Shown: piece after piece, positions 17,801-25,877 of the stretch
Layout: each line of letters begins with the position of its first letter
How positions within the stretch are numbered: the first letter of the stretch is position 1
Origin: Actinoplanes siamensis
GTDB lineage: Bacteria; Actinomycetota; Actinomycetes; Mycobacteriales; Micromonosporaceae
Reading direction: 5' to 3'
DNA: 64,000 nt
NCBI RefSeq assembly: GCF_016862395.1
Contig: NZ_BOMW01000053.1
Span: 34,568-98,567 of the forward strand
Translations under genes and position numbers: made by a program
Notes under the pieces: model-generated
Told to the model about the DNA's origin: nothing
The model's input: only the letters and a program-made list of their open reading frames with translations
The model's database searches: none

Positions 17801-18741
17801 ACGTGCGGGCCGGTCGGACCGGGGAAACCCGGTTGGAACCGGGCCCGGCCGCCGATCACGTCGTCGAGCAGCCGGTCCAGCTCGGGGCCGGAGCCGGCCA
17901 CCAGGCGCAGCGGGCCGAGGGTGTCGTCGCGTTGCGGATGCAGGGCGTGCGGCAGCCATTTCACCCATTCCCACTCGGCCCGCCGCCGAGGGCCGGCGCA
18001 GACCGCGACCAGCAGGTCGTCCGGCGCGTGGAAGGTCGCGAGCTGGACGATCACGGCCCGGACCAGCGCCCGGGCCGGCTCGCCGCCGCTCAGGTGGACC
18101 CGGGCGAACCCGCGCAGCGACATGGCCACCGGCAGGTCCGGCACCACGGACCAGGCGTCCAGGAAGCGCCGCAGCGCGCCAGCGGTTGCCGGCTCCAGCT
18201 CGCGCAGCGGCCGGGTGGCCGGCGGTAGCAGCGGGGTGGCCAGGGACTGGGGCCCGAGCCCGATCCGGACCACGCCGAAGTCCGGATCGTCCGGCCGGCG
18301 CTCCCAGACCCGGTGGCTGGACACCGTGGACCAGAGCCGGGACGGATCCGGATGGCGGTAGAGCAGGCCGGCGCGCTGCCGGCGGGCGGTGTCCCGGACC
18401 CGGCGGCGCAGCTCGGCCAGATGCCGCAGGTACTCCCGGCGGGCGACGGCCAGCTCGGCCCGGCGCGGGCTGCCGGCCATGCCGAACGAGGTGGCCAACA
18501 TGGCCAGTGCGGAGATTCCGAAGAGACCACCGATGACGTACGAATACGGCCCGCCCCGCCCCTGGCCCATCAGCATCGCCATGGCCACCGTGCCGCCCAG
18601 CATCGGCAGCACCAGCAACGCCTGCTGCCAGCGCCCGGCGCCCGGGGCCGGCGCCTCGGGTGGCGGCTCGACCGGCAGACTCCCGTCCGGGATCTCCGGC
18701 GCCGGCCGCCGCTCGGCCCGCCGGAACAGCACTGTCCCCAT
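14833..18741 (-). CDS. eccC: EccC: type VII secretion ATPase (fused EccCa/EccCb)
   Basis: A 1302-residue FtsK/SpoIIIE-family motor of the ESX system. Two membrane helices lie near residues 40-80. There are three nucleotide-binding domains: GATGSGKS (about 471-478) with Walker B VVIVDEF, GGTLSGKS (about 817-824) with VFLVVDG, and GDAECGKS (about 1091) with LFVLVDDYD. The first domain has the full DE pair. The second has DG, as is usual for the substrate-binding-type EccC domains 2 and 3. It drives export of WXG100-type proteins through the inner membrane. The ATG at 18741 is preceded by GGTGAGG. eccD starts divergently 102 bases away. No EccB, EccE or Esx gene lies beside it. Confidence 0.95.
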   Translation of the reverse strand: MGTVLFRRAERRPAPEIPDGSLPVEPPPEAPAPGAGRWQQALLVLPMLGGTVAMAMLMGQGRGGPYSYVIGGLFGISALAMLATSFGMAGSPRRAELAVARREYLRHLAELRRRVRDTARRQRAGLLYRHPDPSRLWSTVSSHRVWERRPDDPDFGVVRIGLGPQSLATPLLPPATRPLRELEPATAGALRRFLDAWSVVPDLPVAMSLRGFARVHLSGGEPARALVRAVIVQLATFHAPDDLLVAVCAGPRRRAEWEWVKWLPHALHPQRDDTLGPLRLVAGSGPELDRLLDDVIGGRARFQPGFPGPTGPHVVIVRDGAGPLPGGDGPDGVTVLDLDTPPPRLLDRAALVLDVDRSGALRTTTMDTETEAGRADALPAAAAEAIARRLTPLRLAGTADPDGTPAAAEAAFTDLLGIGDPEGFRPARGWQPRPARNRLRVPIGVTAEGLPVELDLKESAQGGMGPHGLLIGATGSGKSELLRTLVLALAGTHSSESLNFVLIDFKGGATFASLDRLPHTAALITNLRDELPLVDRMAEAIDGELIRRQELLRRAGNFAGLPDYERARVAGAALPPLPSLVVIVDEFAELLLHKPDFIDMFLQIGRVGRSLGVHLLLASQRLEEGRLRGLDTHLSYRIGLKTFNGMESRVVLGVPDAAELPGAPGHAYLKAGTGPPIRFRGAFVSGPLRRINSPDRPVETRVMPYTTRAVAPAPAALPMVAEEPREQPTLLGVLVDRMAGQGPPAHQVWLPPLDGSAALDDLLGPPVVSTERGLSCANPALHGALQVPVALVDKPREQLRDVLWLQLGGAAGHVAVVGGTLSGKSTALRSLVCGLALTHTPAEAQVYCLDFGGGSLGGLRGLPHVGGVFGRLEAEGVRRTVGEMVTLLAGRERSFAELGVGSMAEFRRSRGGADVFLVVDGWATVRTDFEELEPVLTDLATRGLSYGIHLVAAASRWMDFRPAVRDLFGSRVELRLGDTSDSHVGRRAAAAVPEQQPGRGVAEHPALPGQWLHLLTVRPEVSSLGDTAELVKAVSSAWPGAAAPRVRLLPATVAYTEISDAGEGLRLPIGLAEADLEPVTVDFATDPHFLLFGDAECGKSSFLRALATSVTSRFAPAQARVILVDYRRSLMDLPETEHRIGYGMQAQPTLDLMRSVAGYMDKRLPGPEVTTRQLRDRSWWTGPELFVLVDDYDLVVAGPVNPLTPLLEHLPQARDIGLHLILTRRAGGAARALYEPVIQRLRELSAPGLVMSGPPEEGALIGTVRPERLPPGRGRLVTRREGVRLIQLAHQESGPVTDSRCD

Positions 18742-18818
18742 CGCCTCACCTGCCCTCGTGCCGCGACGCGCCCATGCTAGACAAGGTTTGACGTATCGTG
18801 CAGCATCAATGGATTTCC

Positions 18819-18827
18819 TGTGGACAA
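18819..18827 (-). other. DnaA-box-like 9-mer in the eccC-eccD spacer
   Basis: TGTGGACAA is the exact reverse complement of the actinobacterial DnaA box TTGTCCACA. It lies 17 bases before the eccD start. A single box can occur by chance, but it sits in the only regulatory spacer of the locus. Confidence 0.35.
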
Positions 18828-18843
18828 ACCGTGAGGTGTCCTG

Positions 18844-20232
18844 GTGAGCACCGGTCTGGCGCGTGTGACGATCAGCGCCCCGCAACGTCGGGTGGACGTC
18901 GCGCTGCCCGAGCACGTGCCGCTCGCCGAGCTGCTGCCGGACGTTCTCCGGCATGCCGGCGAAGACCTCGCCGACCTCGGCGAACGGCACGGCGGATGGG
19001 TGCTGCGACGCTCCGACGGCGTCCCGCTCGAAGTCGGCCGAGGGCTGCACCAGCAGGGGGTACGCGACGGCGAGGTGCTCCACCTGCGTCCGGCCGGCGA
19101 CGACTGGCCGGAGCTGGAGTACGACGACGTGGTGGAGGCGGTCGCGGAGGGCGCCCGGCGGCGGGGTGGCGTCTGGACCCCGGCGGCCACCCGCGTCACC
19201 GCCCTGACGGCCGCCGGCATCGTGTTCACCCTCGGCCTGTTCGCGCTGCTCACCGCGGACCCGCGGGGTGGCGGGGCGGGCTGGTCCGGGCTCGGCGCGG
19301 CCGCGCTGCTCACTCTCGCCGCGACGATCGCCTCCCGGGCGTACGGCGCGGCGGCCACCGGCGTGTTCCTGGGAACCTTCGCGCTGCTCTACGCGTTCAC
19401 CGGCGCGGCCGCCCTCACCGCGGCGGCCGGAGCCGGTGGGACACGCTTGACCGGCGGCCCGGAACTGCTCGCCGGCTCGGCCGCGGCGCTGCTGACCGCG
19501 GTGCTCTGCGGGGCCGGCGTGGCGGCCGGGACCAGGGTCTTCACGGCCGGTGTGACGGCCGGCGGGCTGGGTGTCCTGACCGCGCCGGCCGGCCTGGCCG
19601 GCGGTCCGGCGGCCGGCGCCGCGACCCTGCTCGCGGTGCTGGCCTGCGGTATCTCGGTGCTGCCGGTGCTGGCCATCGTCCTGGGTCGTACCCCGGCGCC
19701 GCCGGCCGCGCCGCCCGAGCCGTCCGGCGCCGCGCTGGACGCCGTCCGGCGCCGGCCCGACCCGGAGACGGTCTTCGACGCGGTACGCCGCACCGACGAG
19801 CTGCTGGCCGGCCTGCTGCTCGGGCACGCCGTGCTGATGGCCGGCGCGTCGGCGGCGCTGGCCGGGACGCGGTCCCCGGCGGCTCGCGTCCTGCTGATGG
19901 CCGGAGGCCTCGCGGTGCTGCTGCGGTCCCGGCTGTTCCGGGCTCGGCGCCAGCGGCTGCCGTTGCTCGCCGGTGGGCTGGCCGCGTTCACCGCGCTCGC
20001 CGCCGACCTGCTCGGCACGGCCCCGGCGGCGGCGCGGCCCGTGGTGACCGTGGGTTGCGTGGCGCTCGGCCTGCTCGTCGCGGCCGCCGGGGTGGCCTGG
20101 GCGCGCCGGCCGCCGCCGGCTTGGCCGGGCCGCCCCGCCGACGTGCTCGACGTGGTGGCCACGGTGTCGGTGATCCCGGCCGCCTGCTGGGCCGCCGGCC
20201 TCTACGCCGCGGTCGGCGGGATCACTCTCTAG
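18844..20232 (+). CDS. eccD: EccD: type VII secretion integral membrane protein
   Basis: A 462-residue protein. The N-terminal 90 residues form a ubiquitin-like (YukD-type) cytoplasmic domain. About eleven hydrophobic segments follow from residue 120 to the end, the hallmark of EccD, which forms the membrane pore shell of the ESX core. A cytosolic linker sits at about 280-310 (VRRRPDPETVFDAVRRTDELL). The GTG start at 18844 has a GAGG 7 bases upstream. It is divergent from eccC and ends at a strong terminator. Confidence 0.93.
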   Translation: MSTGLARVTISAPQRRVDVALPEHVPLAELLPDVLRHAGEDLADLGERHGGWVLRRSDGVPLEVGRGLHQQGVRDGEVLHLRPAGDDWPELEYDDVVEAVAEGARRRGGVWTPAATRVTALTAAGIVFTLGLFALLTADPRGGGAGWSGLGAAALLTLAATIASRAYGAAATGVFLGTFALLYAFTGAAALTAAAGAGGTRLTGGPELLAGSAAALLTAVLCGAGVAAGTRVFTAGVTAGGLGVLTAPAGLAGGPAAGAATLLAVLACGISVLPVLAIVLGRTPAPPAAPPEPSGAALDAVRRRPDPETVFDAVRRTDELLAGLLLGHAVLMAGASAALAGTRSPAARVLLMAGGLAVLLRSRLFRARRQRLPLLAGGLAAFTALAADLLGTAPAAARPVVTVGCVALGLLVAAAGVAWARRPPPAWPGRPADVLDVVATVSVIPAACWAAGLYAAVGGITL

Positions 20233-20240
20233 CCGGCCAT

Positions 20241-20282
20241 ACGACCGCACCTGCGGGGCGCGGGCCCCGCAGGTGCGGTCGT
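20241..20282. terminator. Strong bidirectional terminator between eccD and ppa
   Basis: A perfect 19-bp stem (20241-20259 with 20264-20282) closes on a 4-base loop between two convergent genes. It lacks a U-tract, as is common in high-G+C bacteria. Confidence 0.8.
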
Positions 20283-20307
20283 CGGCGGTGTCAGGGGAGA
20301 CGAGCGG

Positions 20308-20811
20308 TCAGTGCGACTCTTCTTCGCCCTCGGCGTCCTTGGCGCGCTGGAAGGAGGCCCGGATCTCGGCCTCGGCCTCGACGCGGCCCACCCAGGTCGC
20401 GCCCTCGACGGACTTGCCCGGCTCCAGGTCCTTGTAGACCGTGAAGAAGTGCTGGATCTCCATCCGGTCGAACTCGCCCAGGTGGTGGATGTCGCGCAGG
20501 TGCTCCTGGCGCGGGTCCTCGTAGGGCACGCAGAGGACCTTGTCGTCGCGGCCCTTCTCGTCGGTCATCCGGTACATGCCGATCGCGCGGGCGCGGACCA
20601 GGCAGCCGGGGAAGGTCGGCTCCTGGATCAGCACCAGGGCGTCCAGCGGGTCACCGTCCTGCCCCAGGGTGCCCTCGATGAAGCCGTAGTCGGCGGGATA
20701 CTGTGTCGCCGTGAAGAGGGTCCGGTCCAGCCGGATGCGGCCGGTCTTGTGGTCCACCTCGTACTTGTTGCGCTGCCCCTTGGGGATCTCAACCAGAACG
20801 TCGAAATCCAT
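20308..20811 (-). CDS. ppa: Inorganic pyrophosphatase, family I
   Basis: A 167-residue soluble enzyme hydrolysing pyrophosphate to phosphate, pulling biosynthetic reactions forward. The family signature with metal-binding aspartates, DGDPLDALV, is at residues about 53-61. YPADYGFIEGT and the Lys/Tyr substrate residues are also present, and the length is normal for the prokaryotic enzyme. The ATG start has an AGGGGAG ribosome site 6 bases away. The C-terminus is acidic (EGEEESH). It shares a divergent promoter region with dacB. Confidence 0.97.
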   Translation of the reverse strand: MDFDVLVEIPKGQRNKYEVDHKTGRIRLDRTLFTATQYPADYGFIEGTLGQDGDPLDALVLIQEPTFPGCLVRARAIGMYRMTDEKGRDDKVLCVPYEDPRQEHLRDIHHLGEFDRMEIQHFFTVYKDLEPGKSVEGATWVGRVEAEAEIRASFQRAKDAEGEEESH

Positions 20812-20964
20812 TGTTTGCTCCCCTTTTGCTTGCCCGCCTGATGAGACCGGTCCGCCGGGCGGGACGCGGGGGGATGGAAGCAGGGCCCGCAGGATCCGCG
20901 CGCAACGGTGTGCCGGATGTCGCTAGTCTCCCCTAAGTCTGACGCCACGGGCGAGGAGGGGCGT

Positions 20965-22830
20965 ATGACGAGGCCAGATTCACAGAACGGTCCGGAGTCC
21001 AACGGCGTGTCGGACGGGACGGACCGCCCGGATGCCGGTAAGGGGCGCCCCGGCGGGTTCGGCGTTTCCGGCCCGTCACCGGCGGCGCCGGGCTGGGCGG
21101 GCTTCCCTCCGCCGGCGCGGGACTCGCAGCCGACGGTGCAGATCCCGCCGGCCGGCGACTACCCGCCCAGCGGCCCGCAGCCGCCCCAGCCGGCGTCCCC
21201 GGCCGCGCCCGCGCCGGTCAAGAGCGGGGACATCCCGTACGGCAAGGCCTCGGTTCCGTTGAACACCGCGCGCCCGCCGGCGTCGAACAGCGGAGTCCGG
21301 CCACCCGCGGCCCCCGGAGCCGGTGTCGGCGAACCCGCCGGGACCGGCGGCGACGCCGGGGCCGCGCCGGGATTCTTCTCCAGTACGAAGGTCGCCTCGA
21401 TCGTCCTGGCCGTGGTCGTCCTGCTCGCGGTGGTGGTCGTCGGCGTGATCGAGCGGCCCGGCCCGATCGCCGGCTGGTTCGGCGACCCGGCCGGCCCCTC
21501 CCCGGCGGCGACCACGCCCGACCCCAAGCCGACCCCGGTGCTCGCCGCGGCGGCCGCCCAGGGCGCCGCGCCGAACGCCGAGGCGGTCAAGGCGGCGCTG
21601 GACCCGCTGGTGAGGTCGCCGGCACTGGGCTCGACGGTGCACGTCTCGGTGCTCGACGTGCCCACCACGCAGGTGCTGTACGCGCAGAACGCCGACATCC
21701 CGACCACACCGGCCTCGACCACCAAGCTGCTCACCGCGGTGACCGCGCTGGCCGCCCGGGGCCCGGCCTACCGGCTGACCACCCGGGCCGTGGCGGGCGC
21801 GAGACCGGGCGAGGTGGTGATCGTCGGGGGCGGCGATCCGACCCTGGCCGTCGGCGCGTCGGGGCAGTTCCCCGGCGCGGCCCGGTTGGATCAGCTGTCC
21901 GCGCAGGTGAAGAAGGCGATGGGCGACACCCCGATCACCCGGGTGACGGTGGACATCTCGCTGTTCAGCGGCCCGGAGAAGGCCACCGGCTGGTCCGCGG
22001 GCGACATCTCCCCGGGCGGGCAGGTCGCCAGGATCCAGGCGCTGATGACGAATGCCGGCCGGATCACGCCGGTACACCACGAGGTCGGCGGCGACCCGCG
22101 CTATTCCGACCCGGCGCTGGCCGCGGGGCGGGCGTTCGCGAGCCAGCTCGGCGTCCCGGCGGAGCAGGTGAGCAAGGGCAAGGCGCCGGCCGCGGACACC
22201 GCGGGCGGCTCGTCGGGCCCCGCCTCCGCGCCGGCCTCCGCCGCGGCCGTCACCCCCGGCCGGGAACTGGGCAAGGTCGAGTCGCCGCCGCTGGTGCAGA
22301 TCCTCGACTGGATGCTGCAGCAGAGCGACAACACGCTGGCCGAGGCGATGGCCCGCCAGGTGGCGTTGGCGGCCGGGGCCGAGGCCAGCTTCGACGGAGC
22401 CTCCGAGGCGATGATCGGCAAGCTGCGCGAGTTGGGCCTGCCCGGCGACGAGGCGACTCTGTACGACGGCAGCGGCCTGTCCCGGCACAACGGCATCAGC
22501 CCCACCCTGCTGGTGCAGACCCTGGCCCTGGCGGCCGGCGGCACCAGGCCGGAGCTTTCCGCGATGTTCAACGGCCTGCCGGTGGCCGGCTGGTCCGGCA
22601 CCCTGCGCACCCGGTTCGTCACGCCCAGCCCGAACCAGGCCGCGCAGGGCGTCGTGCGGGCCAAGACCGGCACACTGAGCGGCGTCAACACCCTGGCCGG
22701 GGTGCTGGTCACCAAGGACGGGCGGGTGCTGGCCTTCGCGATCATGGCGAGCGGCGGCTCGAACGCGACCACCGCGAAGGCGGCGCTCGACAAGGTCGCG
22801 GCCAAGCTGGTCGCCTGCGGCTGCTCGTGA
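20965..22830 (+). CDS. dacB: D-alanyl-D-alanine carboxypeptidase/endopeptidase (PBP4 family, S13)
   Basis: A 621-residue protein. A Pro/Gly-rich cytoplasmic region of about 140 residues is followed by one membrane helix (about 143-162) and an extracytoplasmic S13 peptidase domain. The penicillin-binding motifs are SxxK (STTK, about 251), SxN (SDN, about 453) and KTG (AKTGTLSG, about 567). It trims or cleaves peptidoglycan cross-links. The long disordered N-terminus is unusual for DacB but common in actinobacterial membrane enzymes. A TAGTCT -10 lies near 20922 and the ATG has GAGGAGGGG upstream, so this gene is leadered. An insert around 395-430 (Ala/Ser/Pro-rich) may be a loop. Confidence 0.9.
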   Translation: MTRPDSQNGPESNGVSDGTDRPDAGKGRPGGFGVSGPSPAAPGWAGFPPPARDSQPTVQIPPAGDYPPSGPQPPQPASPAAPAPVKSGDIPYGKASVPLNTARPPASNSGVRPPAAPGAGVGEPAGTGGDAGAAPGFFSSTKVASIVLAVVVLLAVVVVGVIERPGPIAGWFGDPAGPSPAATTPDPKPTPVLAAAAAQGAAPNAEAVKAALDPLVRSPALGSTVHVSVLDVPTTQVLYAQNADIPTTPASTTKLLTAVTALAARGPAYRLTTRAVAGARPGEVVIVGGGDPTLAVGASGQFPGAARLDQLSAQVKKAMGDTPITRVTVDISLFSGPEKATGWSAGDISPGGQVARIQALMTNAGRITPVHHEVGGDPRYSDPALAAGRAFASQLGVPAEQVSKGKAPAADTAGGSSGPASAPASAAAVTPGRELGKVESPPLVQILDWMLQQSDNTLAEAMARQVALAAGAEASFDGASEAMIGKLRELGLPGDEATLYDGSGLSRHNGISPTLLVQTLALAAGGTRPELSAMFNGLPVAGWSGTLRTRFVTPSPNQAAQGVVRAKTGTLSGVNTLAGVLVTKDGRVLAFAIMASGGSNATTAKAALDKVAAKLVACGCS

Positions 22831-22907
22831 GGAGCCGGGGGCGGGCTCGCCGGGACGCGGAGCGTGACCCAGGGGATTCACCGGAGTGCGCTCTGGAGCC
22901 GCGCGGG

Positions 22908-22920
22908 TACTGTCGGCTGC
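22908..22920 (+). promoter_or_regulatory. Leaderless promoter -10 of the metalloprotease gene
   Basis: TACTGT at 22908-22913 followed by 7 bases and ATG at 22921. Confidence 0.5.
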
Positions 22921-23979
22921 ATGGCGCAGTTCGTTGACTGGGACCTGGCCGCCGCGACCGCGGGCGCGCTGTCCAAATCAGGCCCCGCGGTCTCCTACGA
23001 CGAGGCCGCACAGGTGGTGTCCGAGCTGCGGGAGCTGACCGAGGAGGCGGCCGGTCACGTGGCGGCTTACACCGGGCTCAGCTCGCAGGTCGAGGTGCCG
23101 CCGGTGCGGGTGGTCGACCGCCGCGACTGGGCGAAGGTGAACATCGCCGGCCTGCGGGAGGTGATCAACCCGCTGGTCGCCAAGCTCTCCGGGGACAAGC
23201 AGCCGGGCGCGTTCGCCGAGGCGATCGGCACCCGGGTGACCGGCGTGCAGGCCGGCACGATCCTGGCCTACCTTTCCGGCCGCGTCCTCGGGCAGTACGA
23301 GGTCTTCTCCGGCGAGCCCGGCCAACTCCTGCTGAACGCGCCGAACATCGTCGAGGTGGAGCGCCGGATCGGCGCCGACCCGCGGGACTTCCGGCTCTGG
23401 GTCTGCCTGCACGAGGTGACCCACCGCACCCAGTTCACAGCGGTCCCCTGGATGCGTGGTTACTTCCTCGGCCAGGTGCAGGCGTTCGTCGACGCCTCCC
23501 AGGGCGGCGAGCACATGCTGGAGCGCCTGCGCCGCGGGGTGGCCACGCTCTCCGACGCGCTGCGCGACTCGGAGAGCCGGGTCTCGGTGCTCGACATCGT
23601 GCAGACCCCCGGGCAGAAGGCCGTGCTGGACCGGCTGACCGCGCTGATGACGCTGCTGGAGGGGCACGCCGAGTTCGTGATGGACGGCGTCGGCCCCGAG
23701 GTGATCCCGAGCGTCGAGTCGATCCGGGCCAAGTTCAACCGGCGCCGCGAGGGCGGCAACCCGCTGGACAAGGCGGTCCGCAGGCTGCTCGGCATCGACG
23801 TCAAGATGCGGCAGTACGCGGAGGGCCACAAGTTCGTGCACGGCGTCGTCGAGCGTGTCGGCATGGACGGCTTCAACAAGATCTTCGAGTCCCCGCTCAC
23901 CCTGCCCTGGCTGGACGAGCTGGGCGATCCGGACGCGTGGGTGTCGCGGGTGCACGACGCGCGCCCGGCGCTCGACTGA
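22921..23979 (+). CDS. Zinc-dependent metalloprotease, DUF2342 family
   Basis: A 352-residue actinobacterial protein often annotated as coenzyme F420 biosynthesis-associated. The zinc motif HEVTH (HExxH, residues about 165-169) is clear, and a downstream Glu in EGHAEFVMDGV could be the third ligand. There is no signal peptide or membrane segment, so it acts in the cytoplasm. The substrate is unknown. It is followed after 2 bases by tilS, so both are translated from one mRNA with hpt downstream. The ATG start is leaderless. Confidence 0.85.
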   Translation: MAQFVDWDLAAATAGALSKSGPAVSYDEAAQVVSELRELTEEAAGHVAAYTGLSSQVEVPPVRVVDRRDWAKVNIAGLREVINPLVAKLSGDKQPGAFAEAIGTRVTGVQAGTILAYLSGRVLGQYEVFSGEPGQLLLNAPNIVEVERRIGADPRDFRLWVCLHEVTHRTQFTAVPWMRGYFLGQVQAFVDASQGGEHMLERLRRGVATLSDALRDSESRVSVLDIVQTPGQKAVLDRLTALMTLLEGHAEFVMDGVGPEVIPSVESIRAKFNRRREGGNPLDKAVRRLLGIDVKMRQYAEGHKFVHGVVERVGMDGFNKIFESPLTLPWLDELGDPDAWVSRVHDARPALD

Positions 23980-23981
23980 CC

Positions 23982-24959
23982 GTGGCCCGGATCCCGGCGC
24001 CGGTCGCCGCGGTCCGGACGGCGGTCCGTCGCGGCCTGGCCGACCTGCCGTCCGACTCGCTCGTGCTGGTCGCCTGCTCGGGCGGCGCGGACTCGCTGGC
24101 GCTGGCGGCCGCGACGCGCTTCGTCGCCGGCCGGCGGGTCGGCCTGGTGACCGTGGACCACGGCCTGCAGGAGGGCTCGGACCGGCGGGCCCGGTCGGTG
24201 GCGGCGTGGGCCCGGGATGCCGGCTTCGACCCGGTCCGGGTGTCCACGGTCACTGTCGCCGGCCTGTCCGGTGGCCCCGAGGCGGCCGCCCGGACGGCGC
24301 GGTACGCGGCACTCGAGGCCGCCGCCGGGGAGCTGGGAGCGACCGCGGTGCTGCTCGGGCACACCCGGGACGACCAGGCCGAGACCGTTCTGCTGGCGCT
24401 GGCCCGGGGCGCCGGGCCGCGCGGGCTGGCCGGGATGCCGCCGCGGCGCGGGGTGTTCCGCCGCCCGCTGCTGGACGTGGCCCGCTCGGACACCCGGAAG
24501 GCGTGTGCCGCCCTGGGGCTGGCGCCCTGGGAGGACCCGCACAACACCGATCCGGCGTACGCCCGGTCGCGTGTCCGGGGCGCCGCCCTGCCCGCCCTGG
24601 TGGCCGAGCTGGGCACGGCGGTGGTGGGCAACCTGGCCCGTACCGCGGCGCTGCTGGCGACGGACAACGAGGCGCTGGACGAGTTGGCCGCCGCCGCCCT
24701 GGAGCAGGCCCGCTCCGGCGCCGGGCTGTCGGTGCCGGCGCTGGCCGGGCTGTCCGCCGCGATCCGGGGCCGGGTGCTGCACCGGTGGGCGCGGGAGCTC
24801 GGCGCGCCCGGGGGCGCGCTGGCCTACGGGCACGTGACCGCTCTCGACGCCCTGGTGACCGACTGGCACGGTCAGGGCCCGGCCTTCCTGCCCGCCGGGA
24901 TCGCCGTCGAGCGGCGGGATAGTGACCTCGTTCGGGTGGTTCCGGCCCTTACCAAGTGA
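23982..24959 (+). CDS. tilS: tRNA(Ile)-lysidine synthetase
   Basis: A 325-residue N-type ATP pyrophosphatase with the PP-loop ACSGGADSLALA (about 28-39). It modifies the AUA-reading tRNA(Ile) anticodon with lysine. Other conserved parts are VDHGLQEGS and GHTRDDQAETVL. The C-terminal domain is short, as in other actinobacteria. The GTG start lies 2 bases after the metalloprotease stop. It precedes hpt and ftsH, the usual order in many bacteria. Confidence 0.93.
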   Translation: MARIPAPVAAVRTAVRRGLADLPSDSLVLVACSGGADSLALAAATRFVAGRRVGLVTVDHGLQEGSDRRARSVAAWARDAGFDPVRVSTVTVAGLSGGPEAAARTARYAALEAAAGELGATAVLLGHTRDDQAETVLLALARGAGPRGLAGMPPRRGVFRRPLLDVARSDTRKACAALGLAPWEDPHNTDPAYARSRVRGAALPALVAELGTAVVGNLARTAALLATDNEALDELAAAALEQARSGAGLSVPALAGLSAAIRGRVLHRWARELGAPGGALAYGHVTALDALVTDWHGQGPAFLPAGIAVERRDSDLVRVVPALTK

Positions 24960-25023
24960 ACGATCCGGAGCGGAATCCGGCCCCGTTTCGCGGTCGGTAA
25001 CCTCCATGCGTCAGGCTAGGCAC

Positions 25024-25599
25024 ATGGCTGATGGCTCTTGGTACGACTCTGACATCGACCACGTGATCATCTCGGAGGAGCAGATCCGCGAGAAGATCGA
25101 CGAACTGGCGAAGCAGGTCTCCGCGGACCACGCCGAAGCCGCCGACGGCATCCTCCTGGTCTGCGTGCTGAAGGGCGCGGTCATGTTCATGGCCGATTTC
25201 GCCCGCTCGCTGGGACGGCACGGGCCGTCCACCGAGATGGAGTTCATGGCGGTCTCGTCGTACGGGCAGGGGACGACCTCGTCCGGCGTGGTGCGCATCC
25301 TGAAGGACCTGGACCGGGACATCGCCGGCCGGCACGTGCTGGTCGTCGAGGACATCGTGGATTCCGGGCTGACCCTGTCCTGGCTGATGAAGTACCTGGA
25401 GTCGCGGCAGCCGGCCAGCGTCGAGGTGGTCGCCCTGTTCCGCAAGCCGGACGCGGTGAAGGTGCAGGTTCCGGTCCGCTACGTGGGCTTCGACATCCCG
25501 AACGAGTTCGTGGTCGGTTACGGACTCGACTTCGCGGAGCGTTACCGGGAGCTGCCGTACGTGGGCGTGCTCAAGCCCGAGGTCTACGCCCGTAGCTGA
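25024..25599 (+). CDS. hpt: Hypoxanthine phosphoribosyltransferase
   Basis: A 191-residue purine salvage enzyme converting hypoxanthine or guanine plus PRPP to nucleotides. The PRPP-binding motif VVEDIVDSGLTL is at about 100-111. EFVVGYGLDFAERYRELPYVGVL near the C-terminus is typical. I chose the ATG at 25024 (protein begins MADGSW). An ATG at 25006 in frame is an alternative. It sits between tilS and ftsH as in many bacteria. Confidence 0.95.
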   Translation: MADGSWYDSDIDHVIISEEQIREKIDELAKQVSADHAEAADGILLVCVLKGAVMFMADFARSLGRHGPSTEMEFMAVSSYGQGTTSSGVVRILKDLDRDIAGRHVLVVEDIVDSGLTLSWLMKYLESRQPASVEVVALFRKPDAVKVQVPVRYVGFDIPNEFVVGYGLDFAERYRELPYVGVLKPEVYARS

Positions 25600-25877
25600 A
25601 CCGTTTTCTCAGCGTGTTCTCAGTAATGGTGGTTATGTGCTGTTTTATTGCTGAAACGCGCTGGATTGCGGGGGGTTACGTGGAGTTCGCCCTATGGCCT
25701 CACGGGTTCGCAATCGGTGCCTACGGTGTACGGTCGAGTGACCGATGGCGTGGTGTCACGAGCGCCGGAGGGGCCGGGAGTGATTCGCCGCCACCACGGA
25801 GGGGAATTGATCCCGGCGGCCGCCGGTGGGCGGCGACGTTGAGGTGACCAGGACGCCGATCAGGAGGGTCCGGGCGC
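25600..25877. other. Spacer upstream of ftsH
   Basis: 278 bases between hpt and ftsH with a notably AT-richer first third. TTCTCAG is repeated at about 25605 and 25617, and two TACGGT hexamers near 25722 and 25729 are candidate -10 elements. No convincing gene is seen. The reading frames here have no coding character. Confidence 0.4.

Noticed and set aside
25614..25847. 77-codon reading frame upstream of ftsH
   Set aside because: No ribosome site, residue composition unlike the genome's proteins, and it overlaps the likely ftsH promoter.
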